Source: Magnetospirillum sp.
GTDB taxonomy: Bacteria > Pseudomonadota > Alphaproteobacteria > Rhodospirillales > Magnetospirillaceae
Assembly (NCBI GenBank): GCA_020217035.1
Contig: JAIWOG010000047.1
Location: 1-10,000, forward strand
Reading direction: 5' to 3'
DNA: 10,000 nt
Below are positions 1 to 6,863 of this stretch, in pieces; positions within the stretch are counted from its first letter, which is position 1, and the number at the start of each line of letters is the position of its first letter. The position numbers and the translations under genes were made by a program. Below the pieces are notes generated by a model. It was given only the letters and a program-made list of their open reading frames with translations. It made no database searches and was not told where the DNA came from.

Positions 1-158
1 ACCCCGGCCTGGCGCAAATGGGCGGCGCGGCGGGGATTGGCGCGGATCACCACATGCTGGTCGATTCCGGCCTGTTGAAGGGCGATGGCCAGGCGCTCGA
101 AGAACGCTTCGGCGCCGCCATGGTCGGCCCCGGCCATGGCCTGCAACAGCCGGGTCAT
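1..158 (-). CDS. Glycosyltransferase, N-terminal fragment (cut by window edge)
   Basis: Only the first 52 residues are in the window; the gene runs off the left edge. It begins with an ATG that overlaps the TGA of the upstream glycosyltransferase (ATGA, 155-158), so the two are probably translationally coupled. A GGAAGGG-like ribosome site lies about 8 nt upstream, inside the preceding gene. The visible protein starts MTRLLQAMAGADHGGAEAFF and continues with a helix and a 'GIDQHVVIR' strand. An early GGAE-F motif followed by a helix and a hydrophobic strand is the usual opening of the N-terminal Rossmann domain of GT-B glycosyltransferases (GT4-like). The acceptor and sugar donor cannot be read from this fragment. 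By position it is the second gene of an envelope or exopolysaccharide operon. The class is inferred from the motif and the neighbour. Confidence 0.75.
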   Translation of the reverse strand, partial: MTRLLQAMAGADHGGAEAFFERLAIALQQAGIDQHVVIRANPRRAAHLRQAG

Positions 159-1183
159 GCCAGCAACCCTTCCAACTTCTCGGCGGCGGCGTCCCAGGTG
201 CGGCCCTGGTACAAAGCGCGGGCCTCGGCCCCCAGGTTGGCGCGGGTCTCGGTGTTGTTCAGCAACAGCGCGGTCAAATTGGCGAAGGCGTCGTCGTCGG
301 GGGCGACATAGGCCGACGACCCATTGGCCACCCGTTCGGGAGCCGCCCCCAAGGGTCGCAGCACCGCCGGCGTGCCGCATGCCTGGCTTTCCATCAGGGT
401 GAAGGCGGTGCCGTCGTCGGGATGTCCGGGATAAAGATGCACCGCCGCCTGCCGGTAGGATGCCGCCATCAGCGCGTCGCCCTGCGGGCGCAGCACCCGC
501 ACGCCGTCGCCCTGGGCGGCCAGGATGTGGGTGGCCAGGTCTTCCAGACCGGGCTCGATCCCGCCGCCTTCCGTCATCTTGGCCAACGACATGGAATGGA
601 TGTGCAATTCTGCGGTGGGGGCCAGAGGGCGTATTTTCTTCACCCACAAATCCACCAGCCAGTAAAGCCCGTGAGACGGATGGGTGGTGACGATGGCGGT
701 GGGGACGTCTTCTGGCGGCGCCTCGTCGAAGCTGGACAGGAAGTCGGATTTCAACGCTGTCGGCAGCAACGCCACCTTCAATCCGTCGGCCCGCCAATCC
801 TCGGCCTGGGCCTGGCTGCACAGCAAGATGGTGGGCTTCATGTCGGCCAGGACGGCGCGGGTGGATTTCTTCGCCAGCATGCGCCCCGGCCCGGTGTGCC
901 ACAGCACCCGGCGCTTGGCCTGGCGCACGAAGCCCAGCAATTCGGGCTTCCTCAGCGCGATCAGCATGTCGGTCAACAGCGGCTTCTTGGCCTCGAAGGT
1001 TTCCCATTGGGCGCCTTCGATGAACATGGACCAGCGGCAGCGGTTGAACACCGAAACCGTATGGCCGCGTCGCGCCAGGGCGCCGGCCAGGGCGGCGAAT
1101 CCCTTTTCCGCCCCGCCCAAGGGGCGGGAGGAAGCGGTGTATCCGTCGAAGGGGATGGAATCGTCAACCAGGGTGATATGCAT
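155..1183 (-). CDS. GT-B fold glycosyltransferase (GT4-like), 342 aa
   Basis: This protein probably transfers a sugar from a nucleotide-sugar to a surface glycan in the cytoplasm; donor and acceptor are unknown. It begins MHITLVDDSIPFDGYT and carries PLGGAEKGFAALAGALARRGH at about residues 21-41, the typical GT4 N-terminal loop and helix. The C-terminal donor domain has LYPGHPDDGTAFTLMESQACGTP at about 250-272, matching the family 'EGFGLVVLEAMACGTP' region. The first acidic residue of the family E-x7-E motif is Asp257 here, giving D-x7-E (Asp257, Glu265). The ATG at 1181-1183 was chosen because the family-like sequence starts there, a G-rich stretch lies just upstream, and a good sigma70-like promoter ends 9 nt before it. 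The open frame continues upstream for a further 348 codons, but that part is antisense shadow of ygfZ. The gene overlaps the next glycosyltransferase by 4 bp, as in an operon. Confidence 0.88.
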   Translation of the reverse strand: MHITLVDDSIPFDGYTASSRPLGGAEKGFAALAGALARRGHTVSVFNRCRWSMFIEGAQWETFEAKKPLLTDMLIALRKPELLGFVRQAKRRVLWHTGPGRMLAKKSTRAVLADMKPTILLCSQAQAEDWRADGLKVALLPTALKSDFLSSFDEAPPEDVPTAIVTTHPSHGLYWLVDLWVKKIRPLAPTAELHIHSMSLAKMTEGGGIEPGLEDLATHILAAQGDGVRVLRPQGDALMAASYRQAAVHLYPGHPDDGTAFTLMESQACGTPAVLRPLGAAPERVANGSSAYVAPDDDAFANLTALLLNNTETRANLGAEARALYQGRTWDAAAEKLEGLLA

Positions 1184-1192
1184 GGTCCCCCC

Positions 1193-1221
1193 TATATACG
1201 GCCAGTGACGGGGGTTGCCAA
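1193..1221 (-). promoter_or_regulatory. Sigma70-like promoter for the glycosyltransferase operon
   Basis: On the minus strand TTGGCA (1216-1221) is followed by a 17 bp spacer and TATATA (1193-1198). This is a close match to the -35/-10 consensus and stands out in GC-rich DNA. Only 9 nt separate the -10 from the ATG at 1183, so transcription would start 2-4 nt before the start codon. The mRNA would then be almost leaderless, and the G-run at 1187-1192 would lie in the promoter rather than act as a ribosome site. This comes from pattern matching only. Confidence 0.5.
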
Positions 1222-1285
1222 GCGGCCCCGATTGTCCCACCTTTTTCCCATCCGCCGCCCAACCCCCGACGCAAGGCAGGACCCG

Positions 1286-2110
1286 ATGCCCGCTTACCAG
1301 TTTACCCGTTTGCCCCGTTCCGTGCTGCGTGTGGCCGGCGACGACCGCAAGACCTTCTTGCAGGGTCTGGTTTCCAACGACGTCACCAAGGTTTGCGCCG
1401 ATCGCGCCCTGTGGGCCGGCTTCCTGACCGCCCAGGGCAAGTTCCTGTGGGACCTGTTCCTGGTGGAACAAGGCGACACCATTTTGATCGACGTTGATCA
1501 AGCCAGCGCTGAAACTTTCAAGAAAAAGCTGTCCCTCTACAAATTGCGGTCCAAGGTCAGCATCGAGATGACAGACATGGCGGTGTTCGCCGTCTGGGGC
1601 GGCGACGGCGCCTTGCCCGAAGGGGTGGTGGCCGATGGCCGTCTGGCGGAGATGGGCGGACGGCTTTATGGTGCCCAAGCCCCCGCCGGCCTTGCGGAAA
1701 CGACGCTGGCGGCGTGGGATTCCTGGCGCTTCGCCCTGGGGGTGCCCGACGGCGCCCGCGACCTGGTGGCCGAAAAGTCGCTCTTGCTGGAAAACGGCTT
1801 CGAGGAACTGGCCGGGGTCGATTTCAACAAGGGCTGCTACATGGGCCAGGAACTGACGGCGCGGACCAAGTATCGCGGCCTGGTGAGGAAACGTCTGTTG
1901 CCGGTGACCTTCGACGGCGACGCCCCGGAACCGGGCACCCCTCTGATGGCTGGCGACGCCGAGGCCGGCGAAATGCGTTCCGGCACCCATGGGGCCGGGT
2001 TGGCCATGGTGCGCCTGGAACATCTGCGGGCAGCAGCGCCTTTGACCTGCGGCGGCAAGGCGGTGACGGTCACCGTGCCGGCCTGGGCCGTGCTGCCGGA
2101 AGCGGATTAA
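1286..2110 (+). CDS. ygfZ: YgfZ/GcvT-like folate-binding protein, Fe-S cluster maintenance, 274 aa
   Basis: The YgfZ/IBA57 family resembles the aminomethyltransferase GcvT and helps make or repair certain [4Fe-4S] enzymes in the cytoplasm, in a tetrahydrofolate-dependent way. The family signature K-G-C-Y-x-G-Q-E is present as NKGCYMGQELTART at residues 181-194, with the conserved Cys at 184. The N-terminal part has the usual 'FLQGLVSNDV' (24-33) and 'TAQGKFLWDLFL' (48-59) motifs. The length of 274 residues is normal for alphaproteobacterial members. The ATG at 1286 has GGCAGG about 5 nt upstream and is where family similarity begins; the long open frame in front is shadow of the opposite glycosyltransferase. 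The gene is divergent from the glycosyltransferases (102 bp gap) and converges on the cyclase, sharing 4 bp. No convincing promoter was seen in the gap. The family assignment is secure; the specific client enzymes are unknown. Confidence 0.93.
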   Translation: MPAYQFTRLPRSVLRVAGDDRKTFLQGLVSNDVTKVCADRALWAGFLTAQGKFLWDLFLVEQGDTILIDVDQASAETFKKKLSLYKLRSKVSIEMTDMAVFAVWGGDGALPEGVVADGRLAEMGGRLYGAQAPAGLAETTLAAWDSWRFALGVPDGARDLVAEKSLLLENGFEELAGVDFNKGCYMGQELTARTKYRGLVRKRLLPVTFDGDAPEPGTPLMAGDAEAGEMRSGTHGAGLAMVRLEHLRAAAPLTCGGKAVTVTVPAWAVLPEAD

Positions 2111-3423
2111 TCCACGTCGATTTCGGCATCGGCGGACAGCACCTGTCCGCTGCTGTCGGAATAGAAGCAATAGCCGTTGCGGCCCGAATGCTTGACCCGG
2201 TACATGGCCAGGTCGGCGGCCTTGCACACTTCCTCGATCGAGGTGCCGTCCTGCGGGAACAGGGCGACGCCGATCGAGGCGCCAACTTGGCAGGCGTGGC
2301 CCTGGAAGTCCACCGGGCGGCTCAAGGCGTCGATGATCTTCTTGGCCACCAGGGCGGCTTCGGCGGAACGGCTGATTTCCTCGATCACCACCACGAACTC
2401 GTCGCCACCGACGCGGGACACCGTGTCGGAAGACCGCACGCAGCCGGCCAGCCGGTCGGCGACTTCCCGCAGCACCCAGTCGCCGGCTTCGTGGCCCAGG
2501 CTGTCATTGATGGGCTTGAACTTGTCCAAGTCAACATACAGCACCGCCATGTGGCCGCCATGGCGTTTGACGCGGGCCAGGGCGTGGTTCATGCGGTCGT
2601 TCAGCAGGTTGCGGTTGGGCAGGCCGGTCAGGGTGTCGTGATGGGCCAGACGGCGGATGCGGTCCTCGGCTTCCTTGCGTTCCGAGATGTCGCGCAGGAT
2701 GGCGGTGAACAGGCGGTGGCGGCCGTGGCGCAACTCGCTGACCGAGATTTCCATGGGGAACGACGACCCGTCCCGGCGCAGCCCCAGACCTTCCACTTGA
2801 CGCCCCATCAGGGTGGGGAACAGCCCCGACATGTAGGCGTTGAAGAAGTGGTCATGACGTTCGCGGGCGCTTTCGGGCAGCAAGTCCACCATGTCGCGGC
2901 CCACCAGCTTGCCACGGGCGAAGCCGAACATGCGTTCGGCCGCCGGGTTGGCCGATTCGATGCGGCCCGAATCGTTGATGGTGACGATGCCTTCCGCCAC
3001 CGAGGCCAGCACGCCTTGCAGGCGTTCTTCCCGCTCGCGCAGGGCCTCGGCCGATTTGACGAATTTCGAGATGTCGCGGGCTTCCACCAGGAAGATGTCC
3101 GACGAAGATGGCGGCTGGCGCACCCGCAACTCGGCCTCGAACACCTGGCCATCGGCGCGGGCCAGCTTCAGGGGCAGGAACTCTTCCTCGGACAGCAATT
3201 CCCAACCGGCTTCCATCAGGAAGCGGTAATCCTCGACCACGAAGGATTCGAAGGGCTCGTCCTGGGCGTCCTCGGCCGCCGACAGGCCCAGCATGCGGAC
3301 GCCGGCATTGTTCAGGAACACCACCTTGCCGTCGCGCAAAAGGCAGACAAGCGAGGACACGAGCTCAAGCAGCTCGCGGTCAAGCACGACGGACGCGGAC
3401 AATCCCGCCATGGCAGCCGTCAA
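2107..3423 (-). CDS. PAS-PAS-GGDEF diguanylate cyclase, 438 aa, TTG start
   Basis: This protein makes c-di-GMP from two GTP and is likely cytoplasmic, as no membrane segment is seen. Domains in order: a PAS-like sensor at about 15-120, a short linker helix, a second PAS at about 134-247 ending in 'FTAILRDISERKEAE', and a GGDEF domain at about 258-425. The active-site GGDEF is intact at 339-343. Asp298 in 'YVDLDKF' is the expected metal ligand, and 'NDSLGHEAGD' (306-315) is the substrate-binding region. RSSD at 330-333, five residues before GGDEF, fits the RxxD inhibitory I-site, so product feedback is likely. No EAL or HD-GYP domain is attached. The second PAS resembles the FixL haem PAS, including a His at 190 (see findings). 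The TTG at 3423 was chosen because GGGGAGAG sits about 6 nt upstream; the ATG at codon 5 would be too far from it. The stop overlaps that of ygfZ by 4 bp. Confidence 0.93.
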   Translation of the reverse strand: MTAAMAGLSASVVLDRELLELVSSLVCLLRDGKVVFLNNAGVRMLGLSAAEDAQDEPFESFVVEDYRFLMEAGWELLSEEEFLPLKLARADGQVFEAELRVRQPPSSSDIFLVEARDISKFVKSAEALREREERLQGVLASVAEGIVTINDSGRIESANPAAERMFGFARGKLVGRDMVDLLPESARERHDHFFNAYMSGLFPTLMGRQVEGLGLRRDGSSFPMEISVSELRHGRHRLFTAILRDISERKEAEDRIRRLAHHDTLTGLPNRNLLNDRMNHALARVKRHGGHMAVLYVDLDKFKPINDSLGHEAGDWVLREVADRLAGCVRSSDTVSRVGGDEFVVVIEEISRSAEAALVAKKIIDALSRPVDFQGHACQVGASIGVALFPQDGTSIEEVCKAADLAMYRVKHSGRNGYCFYSDSSGQVLSADAEIDVD

Positions 3424-3427
3424 CTTT

Positions 3428-3435
3428 CTCTCCCC
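3428..3435 (-). promoter_or_regulatory. Ribosome binding site fixing the TTG start of the cyclase
   Basis: On the minus strand GGGGAGAG is followed by AAAG and then TTG at 3423. The GGAG core is 6 nt from the TTG and 18 nt from the next in-frame ATG, so TTG is the better start. Confidence 0.65.
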
Positions 3436-3449
3436 ATTTGCGTGGAAGG

Positions 3450-3478
3450 ATGGTCAACGCATTGCCGAGCCGTGTCAA
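3450..3478 (-). promoter_or_regulatory. Possible promoter for the diguanylate cyclase
   Basis: On the minus strand a perfect -35 TTGACA (3473-3478) is followed by 17 bp and GACCAT (3450-3455). The -10 is weak, with 3 of 6 matches. It lies in the 83 bp gap after meaB and would give a leader of about 20 nt containing the ribosome site. The cyclase may also be read through from meaB, as I saw no terminator in the gap. Confidence 0.33.
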
Positions 3479-3506
3479 CACTTCAACGATATATGCACAG
3501 AAGACG

Positions 3507-4427
3507 TCAGCCGGCTTTCAATCGCGCGTTTAGTTCCGCCAGACGCTGAAACGGCGAAACACCAAGGGAAAGGCCAAGGTCGCCGGCGCGGGCGACGCCT
3601 TCGCGGCCCCAGCGTTCGCGCACAGCTTCCACCAGCCATTGTTGGGACTGGGTGAGGCGTTCGCGCTCCAGGCGGCCGTCCTGATCCAGGAAGGTGCGGT
3701 GGGAATCGATGGCGTCGATCAGCCCGTCCACCCCTTCGCGTCGTTGCGACGACACCATCAGCACCGGCACCTGCCAGCCGTCGCCGTCCTCGGCGCCGCC
3801 CAAGGACAGGGCGCCCAGCACGTCGGATCGCGCCCGCCGCGCCGCCTGTTCCATGTCGGCCTTGGTCACCACCACCACATGGGGGATTTCGGCAATGCCG
3901 GCTTTCATGAATTGCAGCGAATCCCCCGATCCCGGCTGCACGCAGAACAGCACGGTGTCGGCGACGCCGACCACGTCGGTCTCGCTTTGGCCGACGCCGA
4001 CGGTCTCGATCAGCACCACGTCGTAAAGGGCGCGCATCAGCACCATGGACGACACGGTCAGCGCCGCCAACCCGCCCAGGCGGTCGCGCGCCGCCATGGA
4101 GCGGACGAAGATGTCCTGGTCGTCGGGATCGGTGGTCAGACGGGTGCGGTCGCCCAACAGCGCCCCGCCAGACCGGCGCGACGACGGGTCGATGGCGATG
4201 CAGGCGACGCGACGCCCCCTGGCCCGCCAGCCGGCGATCAGGGCGTTCATCAGCGTCGACTTGCCGACGCCGGGCGGGCCGGTCATCCCCACCACATGGG
4301 CTTGCGGCTCGGCATGGGCCTGGTTCAAGAGCGCGATGGTGTCGGCGGAATCGGGGGCACGTTCCAGCTGGGCCAGGGCGCGGGCCAGGGCGGCCTTGCC
4401 GCCGGCGCGAAGTTGGGAAAGGGTCAT
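3507..4427 (-). CDS. meaB: MeaB/ArgK-type G3E GTPase, chaperone of a B12-dependent acyl-CoA mutase
   Basis: MeaB proteins bind methylmalonyl-CoA mutase or a related mutase. They use GTP to gate loading of adenosylcobalamin and to protect or rescue the enzyme. Walker A is GPPGVGKST at residues 50-58. 'AIDPSSRRSGGALLGDRTRL' (78-97) is the family switch I region. 'DVVLIETVGVGQSE' (136-149) contains Walker B and the G3E-type Glu141. TKAD at 188-191 is the base-recognition motif. The length of 306 residues is typical. The ATG at 4427 was chosen because family-like sequence begins at once ('LRAGGKAALARALAQLE') and the predicted promoter leaves it about a 32 nt leader. An ATG at 4454 would add nine polar residues and give 315 aa. 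Neither start has a strong ribosome site. No mutase gene is in the window, so the client is encoded elsewhere. Confidence 0.92.
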   Translation of the reverse strand: MTLSQLRAGGKAALARALAQLERAPDSADTIALLNQAHAEPQAHVVGMTGPPGVGKSTLMNALIAGWRARGRRVACIAIDPSSRRSGGALLGDRTRLTTDPDDQDIFVRSMAARDRLGGLAALTVSSMVLMRALYDVVLIETVGVGQSETDVVGVADTVLFCVQPGSGDSLQFMKAGIAEIPHVVVVTKADMEQAARRARSDVLGALSLGGAEDGDGWQVPVLMVSSQRREGVDGLIDAIDSHRTFLDQDGRLERERLTQSQQWLVEAVRERWGREGVARAGDLGLSLGVSPFQRLAELNARLKAG

Positions 4428-4465
4428 GGACGAAGAGCCCCGTTGCAAGGACATGGCAGGGCGGC

Positions 4466-4494
4466 ATTGTTTCCGTCCTCGGCCAACTGGTCAA
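4466..4494 (-). promoter_or_regulatory. Probable meaB promoter
   Basis: On the minus strand TTGACC (4489-4494, 5 of 6 matches) is followed by 17 bp and AACAAT (4466-4471, 4 of 6). Transcription would start near 4459, about 32 nt before the ATG at 4427 and about 5 nt before the alternative ATG at 4454. Its -35 overlaps the -35 of the opposing dsbB promoter. Confidence 0.45.
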
Positions 4495-4516
4495 GCCATC
4501 GGGGCTTTGCTATGGT
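4488..4516 (+). promoter_or_regulatory. Probable dsbB-coq7 promoter, leaderless arrangement
   Basis: TGGTCA (4488-4493) is followed by 17 bp and TATGGT (4511-4516), 4 of 6 matches in each box. The -10 ends 6 nt before the dsbB ATG, so the expected start site falls on or next to the A of the ATG. There is no Shine-Dalgarno sequence before the ATG, which fits a leaderless transcript. Inferred from pattern only. Confidence 0.42.
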
Positions 4517-4522
4517 CCGCCC

Positions 4523-4999
4523 ATGACTCGTGATCGCCTTCTTCCCCTGTTCGTCCTCTTGGCCTGCGTCGCCGCCCTGGCCTCGGCCTACGTGGCAGAA
4601 TACGGCTTCGGCCTGCGTCCGTGCATCCTGTGCCTGACCCAGCGCGTGCCCTTCGCCGTCGCCGGCGGTCTGGCCTTGCTGGCCCTGCTGCGGCCGCTGT
4701 CGTGGCAGCGCCTGCTGATGGCCATGGCCGGCTTGGCCTTCCTGGTCAACGCGGGAATCGCCGTCTATCATGTGGGCGTCGAGCAGAAATGGTGGATGTC
4801 GTCGTGTTCGGGCAGCACCGGCCCCCAGCCGGCGCTCGGCGACTTGAAGTCGCTGATGAGCCAGCCCGCCGACGAACCCCGATGTGACGAACCAGCCTGG
4901 CAATGGCACGGAATCACCATGGCGGGCCTGAACATCCTCTATTCCGGCGGCCTGGCCCTGGTGGTCGCCGCCGCCTTGGTGCGAAGGAAACGGACATGA
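4523..4999 (+). CDS. dsbB: Disulfide bond formation protein DsbB, 158 aa
   Basis: DsbB is an inner-membrane enzyme that reoxidises periplasmic DsbA and passes the electrons to ubiquinone. Four hydrophobic segments are visible at about 5-24, 43-57, 64-82 and 131-153. The first periplasmic loop has the CxxC pair as CILC at 34-37. Arg41, four residues after the second Cys, corresponds to the quinone-interacting Arg48 of E. coli DsbB. The second loop has its Cys pair at 95 ('MSSCSGS') and 121 ('PRCDEPAW'). All four catalytic cysteines are therefore present. The length is normal for the compact alphaproteobacterial form. The start at 4523 has no ribosome site, but a -10-like element lies 6 nt before it. 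The stop overlaps the coq7 start (ATGA, 4996-4999), so the genes are coupled. No dsbA is seen nearby. Confidence 0.95.
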   Translation: MTRDRLLPLFVLLACVAALASAYVAEYGFGLRPCILCLTQRVPFAVAGGLALLALLRPLSWQRLLMAMAGLAFLVNAGIAVYHVGVEQKWWMSSCSGSTGPQPALGDLKSLMSQPADEPRCDEPAWQWHGITMAGLNILYSGGLALVVAAALVRRKRT

Positions 5000-5550
5000 C
5001 CGCCAAGACCGCCGAAAACCGCATTCCCGGCGACCTGACCCGCGAGCAATTGCTGGCCCGCATCCTGCGCGTCGACCAGGCCGGCGAGTTGGGAGCGGTG
5101 CGCATCTATCAAGGGCAGCGGGCGATCCTGGGCAAGGGGCGTCATGGGCCGATCCTGGAAAAGATGGCAGGGCAGGAACAGCATCACCTGGACACCTTCA
5201 CCCGGTTGATCGGTGAACGCGGCACCCGTCCCACCATCTTGGCGCCGATCTGGCATGTGGCCGGCTTCGCCTTGGGGGCGGGCACCGCGCTGTTGGGCGA
5301 ACGCGCCGCCATGGCCTGCACGGTGGCGGTGGAAGAAGCCATCGACGAACATTACGCCGCCCAATATGCCGCCCTGGGCGACGACGAGGCGGAGCTGAAG
5401 GCCACCATCGAGGAATTCCGCCAAGAAGAGCTGGAGCACCGCGACATCGGCTTGGCCAACGAAGCGGAGAAGGCCCCGGCCTATCCGCTGCTGTCCACCG
5501 CCATCAAAGGCGGCTGCAAGCTGGCCATCTGGCTGTCCGAGCGTTTTTGA
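4996..5550 (+). CDS. coq7: Coq7-type 3-demethoxyubiquinol 3-hydroxylase, 184 aa
   Basis: Coq7 is a di-iron monooxygenase that carries out the ring hydroxylation before the last methylation in ubiquinone synthesis, at the membrane surface. The carboxylate and His ligands are visible: Glu31 in 'DQAGELGAVRIYQGQ', Glu61 and His64 in 'EQHHLDTF', Glu113 in 'VEEAIDEHY', and Glu145 with His148 in 'EELEHRDIG'. The spacings Glu31-Glu61 (30) and His64-Glu113 (49) match those in human COQ7 (60, 90, 93, 142). The protein has the short bacterial form with one ferritin-like bundle, and the amphipathic or hydrophobic stretches at 83-100 and 165-180 probably sit against the membrane. The ATG at 4996 has AAGGAA about 7 nt upstream and overlaps the dsbB stop by 4 bp. 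A longer in-frame start at 4903 would lie inside dsbB and is rejected. A strong terminator follows at 5595-5624. Confidence 0.95.
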   Translation: MTAKTAENRIPGDLTREQLLARILRVDQAGELGAVRIYQGQRAILGKGRHGPILEKMAGQEQHHLDTFTRLIGERGTRPTILAPIWHVAGFALGAGTALLGERAAMACTVAVEEAIDEHYAAQYAALGDDEAELKATIEEFRQEELEHRDIGLANEAEKAPAYPLLSTAIKGGCKLAIWLSERF

Positions 5551-5594
5551 CGGGGGCGCTTGCCGCGCCTCCCTGCTTGCCGCCCGTTAAAAGA

Positions 5595-5624
5595 AAACCC
5601 CGCCGGATCGCTCCGGCGGGGTTT
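5595..5624. terminator. Bidirectional intrinsic terminator between coq7 and icd
   Basis: A perfect 10 bp GC-rich stem has left arm 5598-5607 (CCCCGCCGGA), tetraloop TCGC and right arm 5612-5621. It is extended by three A-T pairs on each side. On the plus strand TTT then C follows; on the minus strand TTTTCTTTT follows, so the stronger U-tract serves icd. Both genes converge on it, so it should stop both. Confidence 0.9.
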
Positions 5625-5648
5625 CGTCCTTCAGGAAGGAAGCGGGGC

Positions 5649-6863
5649 TTAGACGCCCATCTTCTTCTTCAGGTTCTCGTCCAGCTTGTCCAGGAACTGG
5701 GTGGTGGTCAGCCACGGCTGGTCCGGGCCGATCAGGATGGCCAGATCCTTGGTCATGAAGCCGGCTTCCACGGTTTCGACGCACACTTCTTCCAGGGCGG
5801 TGGCGAACTTGGCCACTTCCGGGGTGTTGTCGAACTGGGCGCGGTAAAGCAGGCCACGGGTCCAAGCGAAGATCGACGCGATCGGGTTGGTCGAGGTCTC
5901 CTTGCCCTTCTGGTGCTCGCGATAGTGACGGGTCACGGTGCCGTGGGCGGCTTCGGCCTCGACGGTCTTGCCATCGGGGGACAGCAGCACCGAGGTCATC
6001 AGGCCCAAGCTGCCAAAGCCCTGGGCGACGGTGTCGGACTGGACGTCGCCGTCATAGTTCTTACAGGCCCAGACGAAGGCGCCCGACCACTTGAGCGCGG
6101 AAGCCACCATGTCGTCGATCAGGCGGTGTTCGTAGACGGTGCCGATCTTGTCCATCTCGGCCTTGAATTCCTTTTCGTACACTTCCTGGAAGATGTCCTT
6201 GAAGCGGCCGTCATAAGCCTTGAGAATGGTGTTCTTGGTCGACAGGTAGACCGGCCACTTCTTCGACAGGCCATAGTTCATGCAGGCCCGGGCGAAACCA
6301 CGGATGGATTCGTCCAGGTTGTACATGCCCATGGCGACGCCCGAACCGGGGAAGCTGAACACTTCGTGCTCGATCACCTGGCCGTCCTCGCCGACGAACT
6401 TCATGGTCAGGGTGCCGGGACCGGGCACCTTGAAGTCGGTGGCGCGGTACTGGTCGCCGAAGGCATGACGGCCGATGCAGATGGGCTGGGTCCAGCCCGG
6501 CACCAGGCGCGGCACGTTCTTGCAGATGATCGGCTCGCGGAACACGGTGCCGTCAAGGATGTTGCGGATGGTGCCGTTGGGCGACTTCCACATCTTCTTG
6601 AGGTTGAATTCCTTCACCCGCGCTTCGTCGGGGGTGATGGTGGCGCACTTGACGCCGACGCCGTACTGCTTGATGGCGTTGGCGGCGTCGATGGTGACCT
6701 GGTCGTTGGTTTCGTCGCGGTATTCGACACCCAGATCGTAGTACTTCAGGTCCACGTCCAGGTACGGCAGGATCAGCTTGTCCTTAATGAACTTCCAGAT
6801 GATGCGGGTCATCTCGTCGCCGTCGAGCTCGACGATGGGATTGGCGACCTTGATCTTATTCAT
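5649..6863 (-). CDS. icd: NADP-dependent isocitrate dehydrogenase, eukaryote-like homodimeric type, 404 aa
   Basis: This enzyme oxidises isocitrate to 2-oxoglutarate in the TCA cycle and yields NADPH and CO2. The sequence matches the ~405-residue class shared by mitochondria and alphaproteobacteria rather than the E. coli type. It has '[13 protein letters not shown]' (11-23), the substrate loop '[19 protein letters not shown]' (94-112), the metal-binding signature from Asn269 to Leu288 ('[20 protein letters not shown]'), and the NADP-selective segment '[16 protein letters not shown]' (305-320). The ATG at 6863 starts the canonical [15 protein letters not shown] sequence and has GGGGA about 8 nt upstream. 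The open frame extends further 5' to 7085, but that part is GC-rich intergenic DNA without family similarity. The gene is monocistronic, ends just after the shared terminator, and is divergent from cytochrome c'. Confidence 0.97.
   Translation of the reverse strand: MNKIKVANPIVELDGDEMTRIIWKFIKDKLILPYLDVDLKYYDLGVEYRDETNDQVTIDAANAIKQYGVGVKCATITPDEARVKEFNLKKMWKSPNGTIRNILDGTVFREPIICKNVPRLVPGWTQPICIGRHAFGDQYRATDFKVPGPGTLTMKFVGEDGQVIEHEVFSFPGSGVAMGMYNLDESIRGFARACMNYGLSKKWPVYLSTKNTILKAYDGRFKDIFQEVYEKEFKAEMDKIGTVYEHRLIDDMVASALKWSGAFVWACKNYDGDVQSDTVAQGFGSLGLMTSVLLSPDGKTVEAEAAHGTVTRHYREHQKGKETSTNPIASIFAWTRGLLYRAQFDNTPEVAKFATALEEVCVETVEAGFMTKDLAILIGPDQPWLTTTQFLDKLDENLKKKMGV

Noticed and set aside
155..2227. 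Continuous 690-codon minus-strand frame
   Set aside because: Only the part from 1183 down is glycosyltransferase-like. The upstream part is low-complexity antisense of ygfZ, whose YgfZ signature proves the plus strand is coding.
1714..3549. 611-codon plus-strand frame
   Set aside because: Antisense to the PAS-GGDEF gene and out of frame with ygfZ. The translation is rich in His, Gln and Gly with no domain, a typical GC-rich shadow.
4045..4533. Plus-strand frame reaching into dsbB
   Set aside because: Opposite meaB and in a different frame from dsbB; no motifs, and meaB has a complete set of GTPase motifs.
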